Shown here one piece after another: positions 7,101-10,527 of a stretch of DNA of 10,527 nt. Every line of letters begins with the position of its first letter. The first letter of the stretch is position 1. The stretch covers positions 1 to 10,527 of the forward strand of contig DAOUMU010000388.1 in NCBI GenBank assembly GCA_034409055.1. The letters are read 5' to 3'. Both the position numbers and the translations under genes were made by a program. The DNA comes from DAOUMU01 sp034409055. GTDB lineage: Bacteria > Chloroflexota > Anaerolineae > 4572-78 > J111. The notes beneath the pieces were generated by a model. It was given only the letters and a program-made list of their open reading frames with translations. It was not told the origin of the DNA and did no database searches.

Positions 7101-7374
7101 CCAGGAGGCCCTGCTTCTGGCCCGAGAACACCGGGGCGAAATCCACCTCTTGTTGACCGATGTCATCATGCCCGGCATGAACGGCAAAGCGCTGGCCGGC
7201 CGTCTGGCCAGTATATACCCCCAGGCTAAAGTCCTCTTTGTTTCAGGTTACCCAGATAGTGCCATGATACATCATGGCATGCTCGACCCTGGCGTGATGT
7301 TCATCCAGAAACCCTTCTCCCCGGCCGCTTTGGTCCGCAAGATCAGAGAAGTGTTGGATGATTCCTCGCGGTGA
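4195..7374 (+). CDS. Soluble hybrid histidine kinase REC-PAS-PAS-GAF-PAS-HisKA-HATPase-REC
   Basis: From the ATG at 4195 the protein has 1,059 residues. Domains in order: receiver (about 5-122; phospho-acceptor Asp55 in LILMDIKLKG, Thr83, Lys105 in LLKPF); PAS (about 132-250); PAS (about 260-378); GAF (about 388-550); PAS (about 560-672); HisKA with His697 in GIAHDFNNSL; HATPase with N box Asn809 (NLAVNARDA), G1 DNGIGM, F box FEPFFT and G2 GQGTGLGL; and a second receiver (about 938-1055; Asp989 in LLLTDVIMPG, Lys1039). All catalytic motifs are intact and there is no transmembrane segment, so it should sense a cytoplasmic or diffusible signal. His-to-Asp relay to the C-terminal receiver is likely, and the N-terminal receiver may take input from another kinase. 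I prefer the ATG at 4195 to an in-frame TTG at 4138 because receivers usually start within a few residues of the first strand. A weak -10-like TACAAT is at 4124-4129. No output partner is adjacent. Confidence 0.93.
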   Translation: MVRTQILVIEDENIVALDLKNRLEILGYTVPAVISSGQEAIHQAAEIRPDLILMDIKLKGSMDGIAAAGQIRDRFDIPLIYLTAYADEVTLERAKITEPFGYLLKPFEDRELQTTIEIALYKHRMERRLKESEQWLSAILTSVDQAVIATDIQGCIKFMNPVAETLTGWSQTEALGSDLSELFKLIDLETRTPLENPITRVTGGEAEAEALLVARDGQERPVESSLAPLRDDQGAITGTVLVFRDISERKQAEKQLRQSEERFRSIFENAVMGLYRSTPAGRILMANPALVRMLGYSSFEELAQRNLEENGFVPDYPRSAFKERIESEGQVIGQESAWLKRDGHKLFVRESARAIRDETGHTLYYEGTVEDISQRKQTEEEIGRRNQELTLLNQIIAASVTSLEPAEILATACQELASAFAVARLTATLVNAEKTEAAVVAEYLVEDRSSALNTCVSVAGDPVLQYLLIHKAPLVIDKVQPEGQDDPHLSAIHQVMRQRGAAALLILPLIVAGEVVGSLALEAGQPRHFSAAEINLAWSVTDQVAMTLARAWLDKERRQLSAAIEQTAESVFITDTEGTILYVNPAFERTTGYRRAEAVGRTPRLLKSGQQDADFYRAMWTTTSHGGVWQGRFINKKKDGTLYTAEETITPIQDEAGFIVNYVAVKRDVTYQLQLEEQYHQAQKMEAVGRLTAGIAHDFNNSLTVINGFAQLMQFTLPPDAPQRESVNNILEAGRRAANLVSQLLAFSRKQIIEPKVVELNTLVAEMDKMLRRIIGEDIKLKTDLAPDLWPVKIDPTQVDQVIFNLAVNARDAMPAGGRLTIETTNVTLNQAYVHQHAEVTPGHYVMLAISDNGIGMNEEVKQHIFEPFFTTKEVGQGTGLGLATVFGIVKQNGGHIWVYSEPDQGTTFKIYLPRLVEAELPAHSSEQANHLPQGTETILLVEDEPTVRELASRVLRQQGYTVLEAANGQEALLLAREHRGEIHLLLTDVIMPGMNGKALAGRLASIYPQAKVLFVSGYPDSAMIHHGMLDPGVMFIQKPFSPAALVRKIREVLDDSSR

Positions 7375-7424
7375 TGATGCACCTTATATATAGTTTCTCA
7401 GAAAAGGATTTTGGATCTAGGGTC

Positions 7425-7501
7425 GGAGTCGAGGCTTCAGCCGGTCAGAGTCGGGCAAAACCGGCTAATCCCACAGGGAGGCTTCGCACAGCCTCGACTC
7501 C
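7425..7501. repeat. Inverted repeat downstream of the histidine kinase
   Basis: GGAGTCGAGGCT (7425-7436) and AGCCTCGACTCC (7490-7501) are perfect 12-base reverse complements, with smaller self-complementary words inside (CCGGT and ACCGG near 7441-7464). The element lies about 50 bases after the kinase stop. It could fold at the 3' end of the kinase mRNA, but no run of T follows, so a classical intrinsic terminator is not supported. It may be another REP-like repeat. Confidence 0.5.
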
Positions 7502-7538
7502 GCTCAAAAACACACAATGCTGTACATTGTCTGAATGT

Positions 7539-7955
7539 CTAGAGCATCATCGTGGCCAGTTCGGCCGGACCCATTTCCCGGCCCTTGTTGGCCTGACTGA
7601 TGTCGAAGTTCTGGCAAAAGACGCAGCGGAGATTGCACATATTGAAAAAAATGGTGCCGCTGCCCCGCCAGCCCCACAGGCAATCCTCTTCGCCCAGGTG
7701 AGGAAAATAACTGCTCACCTGGGCATAACGCCCGGTTTTACAGGCGGCTGTCTTGTCGGCCAGCCGGTCCACCCCGCAAACACGCGGACAGACTCAGTAG
7801 ATCCAAATTTAACGCTCCAAGCCGGTCCATGACCGGCGATACGACGGGTCACGGACCCATCGTGAGCACAAAATTGGATCTGCTGAGACTTGTCAGTTGC
7901 TCAAATTAGCCGCGGCCTCTTCAGCCCGTCGCTGCAACTCGCCGGTGCGGTTGAG
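7539..7955 (-). pseudogene. Broken radical SAM gene (COG1313-like), split by an insertion
   Basis: Two minus-strand pieces fit the N-terminal third of the COG1313 radical SAM family (PflA-like). The upstream piece (7955 down to about 7895) reads TGELQRRAEEAAANLSN, like the family's leading helix. The other (about 7793 down to 7539) reads CPRVCGVDRLA, then PHLGEEDC and GSGTIFF, then the cluster motif CNLRCVFC (CxxxCxxC, binding the 4Fe-4S cluster) and QNFDISQ, and stops at a TAG after ELATMML. Between the pieces lies the inverted-repeat element at 7787-7894, which puts a TGA in frame. The C-terminal two thirds are absent on the left, and the 5' end is cut by the hairpin at 7958-7984. The cysteine-rich segment is recognisable, but the gene cannot make an enzyme. 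Family members usually have about 300 or more residues. Confidence 0.75.
7787..7894. mobile_element. Cloverleaf-like inverted-repeat element (MITE/REP-like)
   Basis: The outer arms are imperfect inverted repeats of about 24 bases: GACAGACTCAGTAGATCC (from 7787) and, read on the minus strand from 7894, GACAAGTCTCAGCAGATCC, each continuing into AT-rich bases. Between them sit two perfect or near-perfect hairpins: GCCGGTC-CAT-GACCGGC (7821-7837) and ACGACGGGTC-ACG-GACCCATCGT (7841-7863, one mismatch). Single-stranded DNA or RNA from it would fold into one long stem with two side hairpins. It separates two segments of the same radical SAM gene, so it behaves as an insertion. A related word, TTTTGGATCTA, is at 7409-7419. 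It has no coding capacity and would need a transposase supplied from elsewhere. Confidence 0.65.
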
Positions 7956-7957
7956 TG

Positions 7958-7984
7958 GTAGGACAAGTTAGCAACTTGTCCTAC
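7958..7984. repeat. Perfect REP-like hairpin
   Basis: GTAGGACAAGTT and AACTTGTCCTAC are perfect 12-base arms with a three-base AGC loop. The word GTAGGACAAG also occurs at 3073-3082, so it belongs to a dispersed family. It abuts the broken 5' end of the radical SAM relic. It may also mark the end of a transcript, but there is no T tract. Confidence 0.7.
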
Positions 7985-8038
7985 AACCGAAATGAAACAA
8001 TATCCATAAACCTTTAGAATTCACACCCGACCCCAGAG

Positions 8039-8118
8039 AATAGTCAACATTTGTCATATCTACGAAGCTAAAAGAGGAGTTAATTGAGGCGTCTACATTG
8101 GATAAAAGATGATACAAT
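8039..8118 (+). promoter_or_regulatory. Promoter module, copy 1 (upstream of the small unknown gene)
   Basis: The module consists of AATAGTCAACATTTGTCA (8039-8056), GTTAATT (8079-8085) and an extended -10 TGATACAAT (8110-8118). The same three words occur upstream of the PRD regulator at exactly the same distances (38 and 72 bases from a common reference point). The upstream word holds two GTCA direct half-sites ten bases apart, one helical turn, as expected for an activator binding one face of the DNA. There is no good -35 box at 17 bases, which fits an activator-dependent or extended -10 promoter. The start of transcription is expected near 8125. Confidence 0.6.
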
Positions 8119-8150
8119 GAAAACATCAAAATAAGGAGAGGAGAAGTGAT

Positions 8151-8504
8151 ATGGCTTACGAGGCTAAACAGACAAAAACCTACAGCTACGCCGCTGATGA
8201 AGTTATCCGGTCTGCTTCAATGGTCATTGCAAACTTGGGTGGTAAGGCATCCAAAAAAAATGATCCGGCTAAAGGCCGCTTAGAGGCTAATTTCAACAAA
8301 AAGGTTAAAGGTCAATTTATGAACAACAGAGTCCAACTTGAGATCAAAATAGCCTCTCAATCGCCTGAGCAGTGTACTGTATCAGCCTTATCGTATCCTG
8401 TAGACCCTGTCGGACAGAAGCTTTTGTTCGGGGTGCGGGGCAAACCGGCTCGTCGTGTAATTGACACCTTCTTTGCAGAATTGGATGCACAATTCGAGTC
8501 GTAA
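8151..8504 (+). CDS. Small conserved-looking protein of unknown function
   Basis: The 117-residue protein has no signal peptide, no membrane segment and no family that I recognise. It starts YEAKQTKTYSYAADEVIRSA, has alternating strand-like stretches in the middle (GRLEANFNKKVKGQFM, RVQLEIKI, CTVSALSYPV) and ends in a helix (RRVIDTFFAELDAQF). A helix-strands-helix order of this kind occurs in small START/Bet v 1-like or similar beta-rich folds, but that is only a shape impression. The start is secure: GGAG at 8140-8143 is seven bases before the ATG, within a purine-rich leader that also has AAGGAG at 8133-8138. It has its own promoter module, shared with the PRD regulator that begins 133 bases after its stop, so the two are probably co-regulated. 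Confidence 0.8.
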   Translation: MAYEAKQTKTYSYAADEVIRSASMVIANLGGKASKKNDPAKGRLEANFNKKVKGQFMNNRVQLEIKIASQSPEQCTVSALSYPVDPVGQKLLFGVRGKPARRVIDTFFAELDAQFES

Positions 8505-8525
8505 ACAGGAATTTCTATCCCGGAA

Positions 8526-8605
8526 AATAGTCAACTTTTGTCACATTGACCAGAACAGAAGGTATGTTAATTCCCCCTATAAATTGAGCTAAAACGTGGT
8601 ACAAT
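8526..8605 (+). promoter_or_regulatory. Promoter module, copy 2 (upstream of the PRD regulator)
   Basis: AATAGTCAACTTTTGTCA (8526-8543), GTTAATT (8566-8572) and TACAAT (8600-8605) repeat copy 1 at identical spacing. The TG of the extended -10 is also kept (TGG before TACAAT). The sequence between the words is only partly conserved, so this is either a diverged duplication or two promoters held alike by selection. The transcription start is expected near 8612, giving a leader of about 26 bases with a weak ribosome-binding site. Confidence 0.6.
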
Positions 8606-8637
8606 AGCAAGCATAAGGCAAAGTAACTGGCCCTATT

Positions 8638-10183
8638 ATGGTTTCATTGACGATCCAACAACGTGACTTGCTGCACGAATTACTCAATACCGATACGCCT
8701 GTCGTGATTGCAGATATGGCCGGTCAGATGAATCTGATCCCGCGTCAGGTCAACTACAGACTTAAGCCAATCAAGACCTGGTTGGCGCAACGTGATGCTG
8801 TGCTGAAAACAACCCCCGGGGTGGGGATTACCATTGAATGTTCACCCACCCAACGGCTCAGCTTACTCCACGAATTAGATTCGCAATCAAATTTTCACCT
8901 TATCCTGACCCCCGGCCAACGACAACAGCTCTTTGCCCTTAATCTATTAACTGCCAGCGAACCGTTTATTCTCAATAGGTTACAATATACCGCCTGTGTA
9001 TCACGCCCAACAGTGCTTAAGGACCTGGACCCTATTGAAGCATGGCTGAAAATTTTTGAATTGAAAATGATCCGCCGACCGAACTATGGGCTATTTCTTG
9101 ACGGTTCAGAAATGGACCGGCGGCAGGCTCTAACTGCTTTATTGTGGGGAGACGTACCTTTTGAAGACCCCCTGACCACAATGACCTATAATAACGGGCT
9201 TGTCTTCTCGCTATCAGGCGATACTGAGGTCTTACCCATTATTCGAGAATATAGCAAGCTGTTGGGTGAATTGGATACCCAAATAGCTCTGGAGTGGGTC
9301 GCTTACGCTGAAGCCCAACAGAGGGGTCGGTTTACAGACGATGCAGTCCTCCATTTGGCCCTGACCTTCTCAATTCAAAAGTATCGGGTCCAAACAGAAT
9401 AATTTGTTGATTGCGATGTAGAGACGCTGCATTGGCTTGAAGCCCAAAAAGTGTGGCATATTGCTGTTGATGTCGCGGAGACGATGTGGCCTGACCTGCC
9501 AGGTGATATCCTGATGACAGAGACCGCCAGTATTGCTATGTATCTGTTAGCCGGTTTACGTGACCACGTGTGGCCCGGTGACCTTGATATTGACCCAGCC
9601 CTGACAGATTTAATCACTGTTCTGATGGATGACGTGGCTAAAGCCTTTTCTACACCAGGACTGCGCCAAGATACCGCCTTGCGAGATGGGCTGGTTGCCC
9701 ACATCATACCCGCAGTTATGCGCCAACGTTTTAATTTGTGGGCACCGCCCTCCTGGTCTGATGGCGCATTATCACGCCAATATAAACATGAATATAACAT
9801 CGCCCGCGAGCTAGCCTTGTTGGTTGCCGAGCATACCGGGGTCAACTTACCAGAAGGTGATTATAGATACCCTGACTCTGTTACTCAGGGCAGCCTTTAT
9901 TAGAGAAAGACCACATCACCCTAAACGAGTTTTTATCATTTGCCCCAGTGGTATGGCCACTGCTCAGTTGCTGGTCGCCCGACTAAAAACACGGTTCCCC
10001 AGCCTGGAAATATTGGGCGTGCTGTCACTGCGCGAATTAATGCCTGAACGTGTAGCCGGAGCCCACTTGCTTATCAGTACGGTCCCTCTGCTACGACCCC
10101 CCAAGCCCGGCTTACCCGTTATTCAGGTGCATCCATTATTGTCACCCGAAGATATCGAGACTATTACCCACTGGCTAACTTAA
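8638..10183 (+). pseudogene. BglG/MtlR-type PRD regulator with one stop and one frameshift
   Basis: Read through its lesions the gene encodes about 514 residues: an N-terminal HTH (about 1-65), a second HTH (about 88-155), PRD1 (about 195-310), PRD2 (about 315-430) and a C-terminal PTS EIIB-like domain with the phosphorylatable Cys motif CPSGMATAQLL (Cys codon 9941-9943). There is no EIIA domain. Such proteins switch sugar genes in response to PTS phosphorylation. Lesions: TAA at 9400-9402 inside PRD1, after which the same frame stays open; and a shift of one base near 9853-9860, after which the EIIB part continues. The total length is 515 codons plus one base, so removing one base restores the gene. 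Of the usual PRD histidines only one seems present (His codon 9700-9702); at the other three expected places I read Thr, Tyr and Leu. It is either a recent pseudogene or affected by sequencing errors. The ATG at 8638 has a weak ribosome-binding site. Confidence 0.82.
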
Positions 10184-10215
10184 ACGTTCAGCACTATTAA
10201 AGTGGAAATGCGGGA

Positions 10216-10260
10216 AAGGAGGTAAAGGCACAGATTAAATTTTGTGGGACATGTAACTAT
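10216..10260 (+). pseudogene. Possible 5' remnant of a SelW/Rdx-like gene
   Basis: A strong Shine-Dalgarno word AAGGAGGT (10216-10223) is followed in frame by codons for AQIKFCGTCNY, which resembles the N-terminal redox motif (CxxC) of the SelT/SelW/Rdx family. No ATG is present; AAG or ATT stands where a start might be. The reading runs straight into the MITE-like element and stops at a TAG soon after. The match is only about ten residues, so it may be chance. Confidence 0.25.
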
Positions 10261-10396
10261 TCACCTTGTCACTCTGAGGCGTAGCGAAGCGAAGCCGAAG
10301 AGTCTCTTCACCAGCGGAAGAGGAGATTCTTCGTCGCTATGCTCCTCAGACCTGTCCTGAGCTTGACGAAGGAATGACATGAAGGTGAATAGTTAC
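10253..10396. mobile_element. MITE-like element with 15-bp perfect terminal inverted repeats
   Basis: GTAACTATTCACCTT (10253-10267) and its exact reverse complement (10382-10396) enclose about 114 bases that are themselves an imperfect hairpin: CTCTGAGG-CGTAGCGA near 10272 pairs with the words around 10334-10349, and CTCTTC (10304-10309) with GAAGAG (10317-10322). It contains an inverted copy of the CCTTCG-CAAGCTCAGGACAGG repeat (10350-10373). There is no coding capacity. The neighbouring transposase end suggests, but does not prove, who moves it. Confidence 0.7.
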
Positions 10397-10412
10397 CGGT
10401 AACTAGCTAGTT
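10390..10412. repeat. Two overlapping perfect palindromes at the MITE/IS junction
   Basis: TAGTTACCGGTAACTA (10390-10405) and AACTAGCTAGTT (10401-10412) are perfect palindromes that overlap by five bases. They lie where the MITE-like element ends and the transposase-bearing sequence begins. They may be two abutted element ends. Confidence 0.6.
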
Positions 10413-10430
10413 TCTGTCAGGAAACCCTGT

Positions 10431-10527
10431 TCAAGCCACTGCCACCGCCGAGCGTCGTTTCCGGCGGCGCGGCTTGAGTATGGCTTCAGCAATCTTGACC
10501 AGATTGTTGACAATACAGCCCCAACCA
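10431..10527 (-). CDS. C-terminal end of a probable transposase (partial)
   Basis: On the minus strand the frame enters from beyond the window edge, reads WGCIVNNLVKIAEAILK, then a very basic tail PRRRKRR, and stops at TGA (10431-10433). A WGxxxNNL helix followed by a basic tail is common at the end of DDE transposases of several insertion-sequence families; the family cannot be fixed from 31 residues. The stop lies about 35 bases from the MITE-like element, a usual distance to an IS end. The rest of the gene is outside the window. Confidence 0.5.
   Translation of the reverse strand, partial: GWGCIVNNLVKIAEAILKPRRRKRRSAVAVA

Noticed and set aside
4554..7187. Several minus-strand open frames inside the histidine kinase
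   Set aside because: They are shadows of the GC-rich kinase coding sequence; all kinase motifs lie in the plus frame.
7371..7832. Open plus-strand frame of about 150 codons after the kinase
   Set aside because: It overlaps the radical SAM relic on the other strand, which has clear family motifs, and also runs through inverted repeats. It has no ribosome-binding site or recognisable motif.
1..10527. CRISPR array, tRNA or rRNA genes
   Set aside because: No regularly spaced direct repeats and no recognisable tRNA or rRNA segments were seen.

Overview
The window reads as a gene-poor, heavily rearranged accessory segment of a bacterial chromosome. No rRNA or tRNA is present, so the host can only be inferred. 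A soluble REC-PAS-PAS-GAF-PAS hybrid histidine kinase, a COG1313-type radical SAM relic, a PRD/EIIB regulator and many short palindromic repeats would fit a Chloroflexota-type metagenomic genome (Anaerolineae/Caldilineae-like). That assignment is an impression and was not tested.

Layout. (1) Positions 1-2601 look like the remains of an integron cassette array. A truncated methyltransferase gene is followed by an attC-like site (426-612). Next comes a 1,989-bp cassette-like unit carrying a TetR regulator and an alpha/beta hydrolase on the minus strand, and then a second attC-like site (2410-2601). No integrase is visible. The hydrolase stop codon lies inside the recombination core of the first site. 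(2) Positions 2602-3113 hold no convincing gene; they contain short dispersed repeats and a stretch dense in nested inverted repeats. (3) Positions 3114-4104 hold a truncated dehalogenase-like alpha/beta hydrolase abutting a 5'-truncated gene with a LexA-like winged helix. (4) Positions 4195-7374 encode a large intact soluble hybrid histidine kinase. (5) Positions 7375-7985 hold a radical SAM gene in pieces, split by a roughly 105-bp cloverleaf-like inverted-repeat element and cut at its 5' end by a REP-like hairpin. (6) Positions 8039-10183 hold a small unknown gene and a BglG/MtlR-type PRD regulator. Each is preceded by a copy of one promoter module in which three motifs keep identical spacing. 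The regulator carries one in-frame stop and one frameshift. (7) Positions 10184-10527 hold a possible selenoprotein-W-like gene start, a 144-bp MITE-like element and the C-terminal end of a probable transposase that runs off the window.

How the parts may work together. The TetR/hydrolase pair looks like a self-contained, self-regulated operon with its own promoter and palindromes. The small protein at 8151-8504 and the PRD regulator probably share regulatory input through the duplicated promoter. The histidine kinase has no recognisable partner gene here. The most promising items are the two long attC-like sites with their antisense operon, the twin promoter module, and the cloverleaf element that splits the radical SAM gene.
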